DNA from: Ephemerocybe angulata
Lineage: Eukaryota; Basidiomycota; Agaricomycetes; Agaricales; Psathyrellaceae
Direction: 5' to 3'
Assembly: GCA_013368325.1 (NCBI GenBank)
Contig: JAACJK010000001.1
Coordinates: 2,852,001 to 2,916,000, forward strand
DNA length: 64,000 nucleotides
Shown here: positions 1 to 10,503 of the stretch, one piece after another
Numbering within the stretch: the first letter of the stretch is position 1
Layout of the letters: each line of letters opens with the position of its first letter
Notes under the pieces: generated by a model
The model's database searches: none
What the model was told of the DNA's origin: nothing
The model's input: only the letters and a program-made list of their open reading frames with translations
Program-made: the position numbers and the translations under genes

Positions 1-964
1 TGTATATCTTTGGGAGTGAGATTAGCATCATCAAGGACCGCGGCATTGCGGATGTTCAGATGTTCAACTCGAAGGACTTCCCTCTCTTCATCGGGTACGT
101 GATGATACGCTTGCCTCGGGAATCCTCATTAACCTTGGACATTCCAACAGAACGGCTGTATTCTCGTTCGAGGGTATTGGACTTGTCATTCCTATCACGG
201 ACGCGATGCGTGAACCTCACAAGTTTCCTCGCGCTTTGACTGGTGTGATGATCTTCCTGGTCCTTCTCTTTGGAGGCGCCGGTTCGCTCGCGTACCTCAC
301 ATTCGGGTCTGATATCCAGACGGTCGTTCTGGTGAACTTGGACGCCAAGAGCAAGATGGTGCAAACTGTACGTTTCACTGCTTCTTGTTACCCATTTCGA
401 TTCATTTGACGCGTCCTTCTACAGGTCCAATTCCTCTACTCCCTTGCCATCCTGCTCTCTGTCCCGCTGCAGCTGTTCCCTGCCGTGCGTATCCTGGAGA
501 ACGGGATCTTTTCGCAGAGCGGGAAAGGCGACCCTCGCGTCAAGTGGCGAAAGAATCTGTTCAGGTTCGGAATGGTCGGCCTCTGCACCGCTATCAGTTG
601 GGCGGGTGCTGCTGACCTGGACAAGTTTGTCGCTTTCGTTGGAAGCTTTGCTTGGTGCGTCGCGTTTTTGGAGCTGAAGAAGTTTGCAGACCGCTGATTG
701 GTGTTTACAGTGTCCCGCTGTGCTATGTTTACCCTGCGATGCTCCATCTCAAGGCTGTTGCGCGGACGAGGAGGCAGAAGTTGGCTGACTATGCTTTGAT
801 TGCGTTCGGAATGGTTGCTGCTGCTTATACCACTGTACAGACTATTAAAGTGAGTGTGGTGGTACTTATTTTTAGGTGTGGGGTTTTTGTTGACCTCTTA
901 TTTTTAGCTCATGATGGAGCCTGCTTCTGCACCCGGATCTCCCTACGGCAATTGCGAGGCCTGA
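1..964 (+). CDS. Vacuolar-type amino acid transporter (Aa_trans family), 3' part
   Basis: C-terminal part of an amino acid/auxin permease-like transporter; the 5' end lies outside the window. Exons read as <1-94, 151-367, 425-654, 711-849 and 908-964, all with GT-AG introns of about 56-58 nt. The spliced protein contains the family signature region FIGTAVFSFEGIGLVIPI, then several hydrophobic membrane segments (around ALTGVMIFLVLLFGGAGSLAY, LYSLAILLSVPLQLFP, FVGSFACVPLCYVYPAMLHL and YALIAFGMVAAAYTTVQ). It ends MMEPASAPGSPYGNCEA. The FEGIG motif and layout match fungal AVT3/AVT4-like vacuolar exporters of neutral amino acids; that substrate range is family knowledge, not seen here. It converges on the small gene at 1273-1783. 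Confidence 0.9.
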
Positions 965-1272
965 ACAGCTCACGCACAGGTACATGTGTGGCTGCTATGC
1001 CGCGATGCTCCAAGGACTATTTTTGTGTAATTACGATCATGACTTCATTCGTGGATATCCTCTTCATTGCACTACTCATACGGAATTTCTACGCTTTTGC
1101 GCTATGCCCATGATACCCTCCCTACCTTTCGTCATTCAACTCTATGGAATCATGGGGCATTTCTTTTGTTCTTTCTGGTTCGCACTTGCATCATAGACGG
1201 GCCGTAGAGAAAGATTCGACATTGCTTGTAGACTATGGTACATATTTGGATTATGAGATATCATCATTGACG
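965..1272. other. Convergent intergenic region
   Basis: Spacer between the 3' ends of the transporter and the next gene on the other strand. It holds the two 3' UTRs; no further gene or RNA was recognised. Confidence 0.5.
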
Positions 1273-1783
1273 TTAGTTCTGGCTGGCTGGTGCGTCGACG
1301 GTTGCTGCCTGCTCTCGCATTCCCTTGTCGTCGTGGTTCGAGAGGGCGGTCGCTTTGTTCGGGTGGGGGAGGTCTGCGGCCTGGGAAGGGCCAGTAGTCG
1401 TATCTTTGTCTTTCTTGAATGGACTCGACTTCATCTGAAGAAGGGGTGAGTGCGGGTACAGAAGGTCAAGAATGAACAGCACAGACGTCTTCGTCGCGCT
1501 CCCTGCGCTTGAGCTCGCCAGAGACCATCTCCTTGCCGTGCTCGATCTCCTCTGGGTTGCGACGTATCTTTCCTTTGACCTCTTCTTTGAGTCCTTCGAA
1601 CTTCTCTCCGAATGTCTTGGCAGGGCATCAGGAAGGCGAAGGTGATCTTAATAGTCATGAATGACCTACCGGATTGGGGTTGTAGTTTGGACCGAGGCCT
1701 ACGCGACCGGTGTGCTTCTGGGGTGGGTATCCCTCTTGCTCGAGCTTCTTGTCGTCTGCGGGTGTAGGTGATGGGGATGCCAT
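1273..1783 (-). CDS. Small hydrophilic conserved fungal-type protein
   Basis: Three exons on the minus strand: 1670-1783, 1487-1615 and 1273-1434, giving 134 residues. The start ATG is at 1783 and the stop at 1273. The protein is highly charged, with no signal peptide or membrane segment. Its core reads TFGEKFEGLKEEVKGKIRRN followed by PEEIEHGKEMVSGELKRRE; this Lys/Glu/Gly repeat style resembles CsbD-like stress proteins, but the likeness is by eye and weak. The C-terminal exon is Ser/Thr/Lys-rich and disordered (MKSSPFKKDKDTTTGPSQAA). Donor GTCTGT of intron 2 is non-optimal, but phase and reading frame fit. It is divergent from the peroxiredoxin-like gene, sharing a spacer of about 234 bp that may be a two-way promoter. 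Confidence 0.7.
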
Positions 1784-2017
1784 TGTTCAAGGGAAAGATG
1801 GGTATTGTGGGGTCAGCCATCCGAGAGCTTCTTAAATAGGGGCAAATCGCGTGTTTAATTAGAAGTGATGGATGACATCATTGCCGACGGCGACTAATTG
1901 ATTTCCGCGCTCGAAGGTGCGCGTCGTTCAAGAGCGTTCCCCGCCTGCCAGCCAGATGTCCAGCCACGTGCATGCGAGCAGAGGGCCTCAAAAATGCGGG
2001 CGTCGTCTTGAACGTTC

Positions 2018-5000
2018 ATGGAGGCGACGCGCACCATGCAGCACAGCGAGCGCTACCCCCCGCCAGACCCCAGGGACCCCTTCGCCCCGCTCTGGGTCCT
2101 GAGGAGCAAGTCCGCCTCGACCTCTGCCCGCCGCCCGTGGACAGCGGAGGGTGCCTCCTCGGCGTCGTCGCGCACGACGGGCTCGAGCTCTTTCGTCTTC
2201 CCCGTGGCGCCCCCGCCAGACGAGTTTGGGTACTGCGAGCGTCGCCCCTCGACGGCGGCGAGCAGCGTGCTGCTGGCAACCCCCGTGACACCGCGGTCGC
2301 CGTTGACCCCCGCCTTGCAGGCGACGAGCCCGCCGACGAGTTTCAAGAGCCCCCACTACCTCCTCGCTACCCCGCCCCTGGGCCTTTCCGAGTCGCCGTC
2401 GCCGTCGCCCTTCGACACGCTCATGGAAGACGCGGATGATCAGCGGACGCCAGTGCTCGGGTCCAGGGATCACCTTGGGCCAGATCGTGCTCAGAAAAGC
2501 AGGCACAGCAAACTGGCTAAGCTTTTCCTGGGGTACAAGCGGCCAAACTCAAGCTTGGGCATGGCGGTGGAGAAGGAAAACGCGGGCCACTTTGCGCTAG
2601 TGTCCAAGCAGGCGCGTCCCAGCAGTCAGCCAGGACTTGGTCGTCATCAAGATCGGCATCACTCGCTCACTGGCTTGACGATGCACCAGCAGCAGCATCA
2701 AGAGGCAGCGTCTTCGAATGTGGCCCGTAAAACCACTATATCGCCTCCCATGGCGTCCACAGTTGCCTGGAAATCTCAGGTGACGGGAAAATTCATTCCC
2801 ATCGCTGGCAGTCCTGTCCTGAATAACACCATTCCTGTGCAAGGGTGGTGGCAGCAAGACTCGGACACTAATACCGCAACTGATACTGGGCCCTTGGATA
2901 CCTGGGTAACTGATGCTTCGACGACTTCTTCTCGACATGGAAGGCCTACCGGAAATGATGTATCTGCGTTCGATATAAATCCGCGCAAGGCACTAGGGGG
3001 CTCCTCGCCCTCGCCCCATCTCCCTCCCAGTCCAGCCTGGTGCAGAATGCAGCTCGACGACAGCGGCGTCAGCATGGAGGATGACGCTCGCCAGACGCCG
3101 GTCCTTTCGGAGGAGTCAGCCACTTTGGCGTCGCCTCATGGCTCTCATAAAAAGAGAGCTTCTTCGCAGCTCGCGCCGATTATGACGACGAAACGCCAAA
3201 GCTCATCAACGGCGGTCTCCTCATATATTGAGATATTTACGACCCCAAACGCATCGCCTAGGAACGAGACCTTCGGTGCCATGGTCTCGCCTACTCCCCC
3301 TGTCTCTCCCAAACTCCCTGCGACGCCCCGAGTGCCGACCCCTAACTCCCTCTTGCTCTCCGTCCCACTTCCGACCATGGCCACTTCCACAACAAGCCCA
3401 CAATCAGCAAGCACCACTAAAGCGCAGTGCATGTGCACGTCGACAATCCCGATCCCTCAGCCGCCGCAAGCGGAGTGGGCGTTGCCTACCAAGGCTCAGC
3501 TAGCATATGCTGCCTCGCTACCGATCTACCAGAACGACGGCACCCCGATCGAGTTTGGCACCCTCTTCGCGGAACACAGAGCTATCGTGCTCTTCCTGCG
3601 CCACTTTTTCTGCCCTTTATGTCAAGACTACGTCTCGTCCTTGGCGTCTCTCGTCAAGGACCCCCTCCTTAGGGAGACTGGGGCCCTGTGCGCGTATGAC
3701 GAAATAGATGCCAAGGTGCTCTTCGTCGAAGGAGATGAGGATGGGGAGGGACTGTTGCCTAGGCAGGTGCAGCTGGTCATGATCAGCTGCGGCAAGGCGG
3801 CGCTGGTCGACAAGTATAAAGATATGTTCAAGCTGCCATTTAGGATGTTCACCGACCCCGACATGAGGGTGTACGAGGCACTTGGGATGGGGAAGATGGG
3901 GGATGGAGGAGCTGATGACGGCGGCGGTGGCGGAGTGGGGGGAGCTGCGAACATGGGACACACGCACGGGGATGGAGAGCGGCCCTTTGCCCAAGATGAT
4001 AATCTGGAATTGAATGGGGAGAATAAGGGGCGAGATGGCGGATATGTGAAGCATGGGCTGATGGGCGGCATTGCGATGGTAGTGCTGCGGGCGTTGAAGG
4101 TGGGGATGCCGGTATGGGCCAATGGGGGCGATATTGCGCAGCTCGGTGGGGAGTTCGTACTTGGGCCTGGGTAAGCAGTTGTCCCTCCTTTTTGGTCGAG
4201 TGATAAATGGCTAAATTGATGGCATTGGGACCGCTTTGTAGATTAACGTGCGGGTTTGCGCACCGAATGCAGAACCCGAAAGGCCATGCCCCTGTGCTTG
4301 ATGTTCTCGACGCGGCGAATGTGCGTATCCCGGAGGAGCTGGCGGCGGGGACAAATGGCGATGCTATGTCGAGGAGGTCCGGCGAGGGGAGGAAGGTGGC
4401 GGTGAGGGAGGGCAAGCAGCGCAAGGCCAAATCGCTTTCGATCTCGAGCAGGCGCGACATGACTTCGTCGCCTTTGCCGCATTTTCAGACTGCCAGCCTC
4501 AATGGCCATCGACCTCTGACCCCGAAGCAGCTTCCGTCGACTGGTCCATCACGCGCCAAACAGAAGAGGGAGAGTTTCGTTACCGCCACGCTCCGGTCGA
4601 TGGGGGGTAACGTCCCGCCTGGCTTTGAGAACTACCTATCCACTGCCAGTCAAGACACACACGAGACGGGCTCGGTTGTGTCGTCTGAGCAGCCGGCCTC
4701 TCCTCAGGGGTATTACGCCAACCGCGAGTTCGTCCCGTACAAGGGGAGTCAGAAGAGGCCACCGTCGTCTCGTTCGCACTTTGATCGGGAGCAGAGCTGG
4801 ATGGAGAGTCGACAGAAGGACTTGGAGGCACTGCGGAAGAGGAAGGACGAGAGGAGGCGGACTGGGAAAGGGTCGCTTTCATTGTCGTCGAGGGCAAGAT
4901 CTAGCGGGGACACTTACCAAGAGTCTATCTCCGTCGACCTTTCGCAGCTCGAGTTTGGGGCTGGGTCGGTGGAATCCGAGAGTGGGATCGTGAAGGGGGA

Positions 5001-5367
5001 TGAGAGGGAGAGGGCGAGGAAGCAGTCGATGTCGACGCAGTATTTCACGGCGAGGAGCAGTACGAGCACGAATCGGGACTTTAAGGCTGCTGTGTCGAGT
5101 ATGGAGTTGAGTTTGGAGGATGAGTTGGAGTTGGATGGGATTGGGGAGAGTGGGGTTGTTGCTGTGGGTGGGTTTATTTCGGTACCTGCGCCTGTGCGGA
5201 GGCGGGATGGAGGGGGGCTTGGGAGGGTGCCGAAGTCGGTTCAGGCGGCTATTGATTTGGATTTGAAGGGTTCGGGGGCGGCGGGGAAGGTGAAGGTGAA
5301 GACGAAGGGGAGGAATGGGAAGGGGGGGTCGATTACGGCTGCTATGAGGAGTTTGTGGAGGGGTTAG
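2018..5367 (+). CDS. Large disordered protein with AhpC/TSA antioxidant (peroxiredoxin-like) domain
   Basis: Two exons, 2018-4170 and 4242-5367, give about 1092 residues. The first 480 or so residues are Ser/Pro/Thr-rich and look disordered. The folded domain starts near ALPTKAQLAYAASLPIYQ and carries the thioredoxin-fold CxxC-type motif FLRHFFCPLCQDYVSSL, then VQLVMISCGKAALVDKYK and LPFRMFTDPDMRVYEALGMG. After the splice comes GPGLTCGFAHRMQNPKGHAP and VLDVLDAANV. This is the pattern of PRXL2/AhpC-TSA-like proteins (thiol peroxidase or reductase fold). A Gly/Asp-rich loop near residues 620-640 interrupts the domain. The C-terminal 350 residues are Lys/Arg/Ser-rich. A second in-frame ATG lies at 2036. 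The enzyme activity and the role of the long tails are unknown. Confidence 0.85.
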
Positions 5368-5987
5368 TTAGGTCGATTTGTGTTGGGACTTCGAGGGTTG
5401 GGAGCTGTATATATGTTTGGGTGTGGTTTGTGGACTTCTAGCCTTGGGTTTCCTGAGTTCTCTCGTATTTTTAATTATTCAAACGCTAATGTGTAGTCCT
5501 CTGTTTGTAGTTGAAACCTTTTGTATGATGTACGGTAGGCTGGCGTACTATGCGTCTTCATCCAAGTTGCCAGGTGGTGCGCGCGCCCACTGCACGACCC
5601 ATCCTTTGACAATTATGTAGATATCTCCTAATGAGCTTGAAGTCTAATCTGTTTTCAGCTAACTCTAAAAGGGCCTGAGGGGTGAATAAGAGCGCTCCGC
5701 GACGCAACTCCTCTAGCATCTCAACTCCCCGGGCTATCGCAAGGATTGCCCAATGGTCTCTTGCTGGGGCTTGGCTCATGCCGCCCATTTAACCCACGTC
5801 CAGTTCCGGGGTCGATTGACATTGATTTCGAGGCTCGAAGATGGTGTTGTGATTCGAGTGGCAAAGTTACGAAATAGCGAGAACATGCGCAGTACAGCTT
5901 AAGCGCTCAGCACCGAAATCTGCGCCCGTGCACTAGGCGCACATAAAGCCAGACTTGGAGGCGAAGGATTTCTCTTCAACAACCTCA
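5368..5987. other. Intergenic region, no gene seen
   Basis: Holds the 3' UTR of the peroxiredoxin-like gene and the promoter of the small secreted protein gene. The open frames here are short, without a coding-like composition. Confidence 0.5.
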
Positions 5988-6426
5988 ATGGGCTTTCTTC
6001 TTACCCTCATTCTTGCTGCTGCCATATTCGCCCAGGGTGCCCTGGCATTTTCCGGGAAGGTCTGCACTGCTCTGCAGGATCATGCCCCACGGTGGTTCGT
6101 CATCTACCGTCTTCTGAATCAACATCCTAGCTCATCCCTTGATCAAACATGCACCGATAGCCTCCATTACCTGGGGTTCCAAAAGCAGCCAAGGTAACGG
6201 ATACCGTGACGACCTCTACCTCGCGCTCGAGCGCGACGGAAACATTGTCAACATGGTCGGCAACTGGCACCGCGCGGACAACTCCACCTTCAAATACATT
6301 GGTGACCTTGTCGATGGGAAGCATCCGAATGCTTGCTATGTGCGCATTGGGAGGTGCTTTTATGAGGCTATCTTGTATGCGGATATCAAGGGATGGATCT
6401 TCCCAGTTCAGGGTCCTGCCCCTTAG
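5988..6426 (+). CDS. Small secreted protein, function unknown
   Basis: The ATG at 5988 opens a clear signal peptide (MGFLLTLILAAAIFAQGALA). The first frame stops at 6197, while a second frame ending at 6426 continues as WGSKSSQGNGYRDDLYLALE, with NIVNMVGNWHRADNSTFKYI and a C-terminal ILYADIKGWIFPVQGPAP. The best phase-matching intron is 6109-6160 (donor GTCTTC, acceptor ATAG), giving 128 residues, but that donor is weak and other junctions are possible. Three cysteines (KVCTAL, NACYV, GRCFY) lie after the signal peptide. I do not recognise the family. It is likely an extracellular protein. Confidence 0.5.
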
Positions 6427-7207
6427 GCAACGATTGATACCAGCCCGCCGTTCTGCTTCTATCCTACTTTACCCTTGTAGTATGACGGACGGACTTCAAT
6501 TGGGACACCCCGTTTGTGTTGAATCAGGGCTTTCGGGGTTTCGAGGACAAAGAGGGACGTTACATCCTATCTTCTGCGACTATGTGAGGCCCGCCCTATG
6601 AGCTGGAGTTCTGCTTCCGTATATAGTGGTGCTGATACAAGGAGTCCAGTTTCTAAGCACGAGCGCTTAAGTAAGGGAACCCCTTCAACGAAACTTGTCG
6701 ATGAAACGCCAAGATGTTGCGGTATGATCCCCAGTCTCCTAGGTGAATTTTTGAAGATAAGGGAGCTTAAAGGATCGGAGGTGGATACAGCAAGTTGCGG
6801 TAACCAGCCTTCCCACGACCGGCGCTTACCGCAAAATCACAAATGTTCGGCGTCAATTGAAAATCCAAACCGGCCCCGGCGGTATTATCTCTGGGTCATT
6901 ATCCGCCCCTTGGGAGTCGGTCCAACAACCCTGCACGGAGTCTCTTCAAGGTTGCTTCAAGCCTAAGCGGCGCATCCTTCAAAAGGATTCAGAACTGATC
7001 CTCCATGACAAACGAGCTAGGGGTCGCAAAAGCGATGCTTCATCTCAAGGGGGAGTCGGCAGGGTAATCCGGGGGCCCGGAGGAGTTGAGGTTGACATAT
7101 GTTCACAGTCTCAGCCATCCCGAGTGAGGCAGGGTGAAAAGTTAAAACTCAGAATTAGAACTTAGCACGAACTCCGAAGCCTAGAAAGATAAAGTGAGAT
7201 GAGGAAC
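6427..7207. other. Gene-free stretch downstream of secreted protein gene
   Basis: Only short open frames without recognisable domains. It lies between the secreted protein gene and the 3' end of the U6 gene. Confidence 0.45.
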
Positions 7208-7272
7208 AAAATAAATATTGAGATCCGTAGATCTACCACTCCGGGAAAGCGTGTCATCCTTGTGCAGGGGCC

Positions 7273-7303
<31 letters not shown>

Positions 7304-7327
7304 TTCGTATGTCACCCCGAAGGGGAC
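7208..7327 (-). ncRNA. U6 spliceosomal snRNA
   Basis: The minus strand contains the universal U6 core AATTGGAACGATACAGAGAA followed by GATTAGCATGGCCCCTGCAC and AAGGATGACACGC. This includes the ACAGAGA box that pairs with the 5' splice site and the AGC triad. A 5' stem-loop with a UUCG tetraloop (GTCCCCTTCGGGGTGAC) marks the 5' end at about 7327. The 3' part is not conserved; I end it at the T4 run at 7208-7211, so the 3' end is approximate and the RNA would be about 100-120 nt. It was expected to be a Pol III gene; no clear TATA box was seen about 30 nt upstream. No intron interrupts the conserved core. Confidence 0.95.
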
Positions 7328-8207
7328 AATATCCATTGGTATTGGGCAGTGCCATCATTGAAGAGTTTGTATTTTGTTCAGCTGGCGGGGTGATCCTGAT
7401 GTCATCAAACACCTAGAAACCGATCAGTCGAGCGCCTATCGTTGCACGAACCCCACATACAACCCACATATCAAGTTGGAAGCTCCCAATGCCTCCCATA
7501 CAGGCCTTTGGCACAAGCGTGAAGACTCATAAGGATTATTGGGCCTCAGAGAATACCCTACACAGGAGAGAGAGCAGACTCTACATTATGTTTGACACAC
7601 GAGGTGGGCTTACCTGCTCACACTTCCTCAAGAAGTATCCGCGTGGCCAACTTGCGCAAGAATTCATGCAATCGCGATTCGCCATGCCTGGAATTCAGAA
7701 GAGTATGTAAAGCTACAGAGAGAGAACCATTTTAGCTAGTAAAGACATGAGGGGAAGAGGTAGACATTAGCAACACATTAGCCACGAGGCACTTTCACCA
7801 TTATACAAATCGTCTATGAGATAGCATTAAACGACGAAGACGAACGAAAAGTCCCCCGTGATAAAAACCCACGAGAATATACACCAAAAGAAGCAAAGGA
7901 ATGACAATCTCGAAAGAAAGGAGAAAGAAGGACGAGGAAGGACACGAACGCTGATACTGATAACAAAACATCACTAAATGTGATTATGACAGGCGCGGCC
8001 AAAGCATGCAAGGAACAACTTGAACGTCTCAGTTGATAAAAGGAGACTGGTATGGCGGAGCCCCGGAGAATAGGTCTATGATGGTGACGTAAAAATCACA
8101 GCAACAAAATAAGTAGCACTGGCACTTGAAAGTCGAAAGAAAAAGTCCAGCAACACGGCGGGCGTGATACCTCCAGAGGTCGATAAGTAGGCGTTTCAGA
8201 AAGAGGG
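7328..8207. other. Intergenic, U6 upstream region and bHLH 3' UTR
   Basis: Contains the U6 upstream region and the 3' flank of the bHLH gene, which is A/G-rich on the + strand. No gene was recognised. Confidence 0.45.
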
Positions 8208-9740
8208 TTAGCCAGAATTCGCCCCATTCCGCTTCTGTTTCCCCTTCGTCCCACTCATCTGGGAGTTGTCACCATCCTCGTCCACTTCAGCATCACCTTC
8301 ACTCTCTTCAGCCTCCTCCTCCTCGTCTCCAAACTTCCCCTCGCCACCCTTCCATTCACGTTCCCATGGTGGATTTGGAGATAAGGGTATCAGACCAGGG
8401 TGACCGGGTGGTAACATCGAGCGCGCTCTCTGCAACCGAGAGAGCAGATTCGTTCGCTCAGACAGGAGATCGTTGAGGTAGTCGATCGCTGAGGAGGAGG
8501 GCGAAGATACGTCAACAACTGATCTCCAAGTCATAAGGGAGAAGCACATACTCTTCGACAAGACCACGTTCTCGCTCCGTGGACCAGCCCGCCCGTCAAT
8601 TTTATCCCGCGCGCTGCTCCCTACCCCGTCCTCACTATCCTTCTTCTTCGTCGCCCTCTTCTTCCCAGCAGCCTTCCCCTTCCCATTTGCCATTCCAGCA
8701 GCTGCATTCACTGCTCCTAGACGCATCTCCTCCTCCTCCTCCCGTATCGCTTCCCTCAGCGCAGGCACCGTCTCACACAGTGCTTCATACCCTCTCCTGA
8801 TGTTTGCCCTTCTCTTCTGCTCCGATTGTATGTGATTTGCTTTCTTCTGCGACGGCGATAACAGAGCCGGTTTCGCGGCGCCCGACGCGGTGGTACTGCC
8901 CCCATTCGGACGTGGTGACTGCGACTGCGACGAGCGCGTCTGTTGCTGTTGCGACGCGTGTGCCACGCGTTGCTGTCTGGATGCTGTCGTTGATGAGGAC
9001 GCGGCGTTGGGGGAAGGTAATGTCCGAGCAGTCGCCGAGGATCGGATAGGTCGCTTGGGCGGCAAGGCCGACGAGGACCCTTGAGACTGAGAGCGGGTGA
9101 GGGAAGGGCCAGTTGCATGATTGGTGGCAGGCTGTTGCTGCGACTGGCGGAGGTGGGCAGGGTACGTGAAGAACTCAGCGGGGGATTTCGGGCTGTTTAT
9201 ATGGGTGAGGTTTAGTGGTTGCTGCTGATTGAGCTGGTGCTGGTTCGGATGGCCGTATGCCTGGTGCTGTGGCGCTTGTTGGAAGTGGGAGTTGGAGGCC
9301 TGGAAATTGTTCTTCTGGTTCAGGAACGGAAATGAGTCGTGTGTTGTCGAGTATGCACGTTGCCGATGAAGAGGTTGGGTCAGTAAAGACTGATGCTGCT
9401 GCTCGTGCTGATGGTGCTGCATGTGCTGCGAGCCGTACATGAGATGCTGCTGGGGGTGCTGGGGGTGGTGAAGTTGTGAGTGTCCAGACATCATGGACGT
9501 GTTCGCCCATCCCGGTGCATCCAAAGACATGAGATCCTTGGTCGCCTTGGTCAAGGGATCGTTGTCCGGAGGCGAGTGCGGGGCACTATCCAAGATAATT
9601 TCGTCGTCGTCCCGACGCAATGAATTAGGGCTGAACTGCGAAGCATAGGTTGCCCAGTCGTTCGGAGGTTGAGAGGTGTCCACCGACGTCAGGAAAGATT
9701 GGAATGCGAGGGATTCCGTGGGTGTCAAGAGGGTCTCCAT
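8208..9740 (-). CDS. bHLH transcription factor
   Basis: Two exons, 8552-9740 and 8208-8488, give 489 residues. The first 300 residues are Gln/His/Ser-rich with poly-Gln tracts, typical of a fungal activation or disordered region. The basic region and helix 1 read NHIQSEQKRRANIRRGYEAL then CETVPALREA. A long charged loop of about 60 residues follows (Lys-rich, GKGKAAGKKRATKKK). Helix 2, completed across the intron, reads VVLSKTIDYLNDLLSERTNL then LSRLQRARSML. The C-terminus is acidic (GDEEEEAEESEGDAEVDEDG). The basic region His-Glu-Arg-type layout suggests E-box binding, and the closest look is to the INO4/MLX type, but the assignment to a named yeast gene is not secure. Intron 8489-8551 splits helix 2 as expected for a true splice site. 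Confidence 0.88.
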   Translation of the reverse strand: METLLTPTESLAFQSFLTSVDTSQPPNDWATYASQFSPNSLRRDDDEIILDSAPHSPPDNDPLTKATKDLMSLDAPGWANTSMMSGHSQLHHPQHPQQHLMYGSQHMQHHQHEQQHQSLLTQPLHRQRAYSTTHDSFPFLNQKNNFQASNSHFQQAPQHQAYGHPNQHQLNQQQPLNLTHINSPKSPAEFFTYPAHLRQSQQQPATNHATGPSLTRSQSQGSSSALPPKRPIRSSATARTLPSPNAASSSTTASRQQRVAHASQQQQTRSSQSQSPRPNGGSTTASGAAKPALLSPSQKKANHIQSEQKRRANIRRGYEALCETVPALREAIREEEEEMRLGAVNAAAGMANGKGKAAGKKRATKKKDSEDGVGSSARDKIDGRAGPRSENVVLSKSMCFSLMTWRSVVDVSSPSSSAIDYLNDLLSERTNLLSRLQRARSMLPPGHPGLIPLSPNPPWEREWKGGEGKFGDEEEEAEESEGDAEVDEDGDNSQMSGTKGKQKRNGANSG

Positions 9741-10472
9741 ATCTGCCGGAGGTTACCTATCGGTCAAGCTCCGTGCTCGAGCCGTTCCAAGACAGATTGG
9801 GACGCAATGGGGAGCGTTTAGGTGCAAGTCTGTGGAATATGAGACGGTGTAAGCAAGGATCATCGAGTGGACGCCTGGAAATGGACATTTACGGTGTACG
9901 AGATAATTCCGACGAGCGTCAGTTGTCCGGTGAGAGGAACTGGGGCGGGATTTGCATGTGAAATGAAAGGAAGAGGAGGCTGATGTGGCTGTGTGCGTCC
10001 CTGTTGGCTTCGATGACTCCGTTCCCACGACCGTTTTAGGAGCTCGCCCACTATGTGACCAGGAGATAGACTGGGGAGAAGGAAACGGACAACGAAGACA
10101 AGAGGGTTCAACAGATGCAGCTGAGTTATATTTCTACTATCTTTTCTGAGGAACTAATACCTCCTTGGCCCTATGACAAGTCGTCCTTATGATGTTGCCC
10201 TGGAGTTTGTGCTCGTGTCACCTTCGATATCGGGGAGGCACATGGCTCGGACTACCTAGGATGGAGGTGTGGCGCTACCATGGGCCTCAGGCTGCCTCAA
10301 GTTACCCAGGATAGCTCTTAGATGCCATACTCTCAGGCGTTCTTCCTCTTGTCTTCAGCTCGGCGGCCAATGAAGTCTTACAAAAGAGCCCAGCCTCAGT
10401 TCCGGCGACTTCTTCTCTCACACTGATCGCCTCGGATTCTCCTCTTTGGGTCTGTTGTCAAGAGTAAAGATT

Positions 10473-10503
<31 letters not shown>

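Noticed and set aside
6857..7165. 102-codon + frame between the secreted protein gene and U6
   Set aside because: Low-complexity Arg/Gly-rich translation with no domain; probably chance.
10475..10503. Run of 29 T
   Set aside because: A simple homopolymer; could be a poly-A tail scar of a retrocopy on the minus strand but no adjacent retrocopy was recognised.
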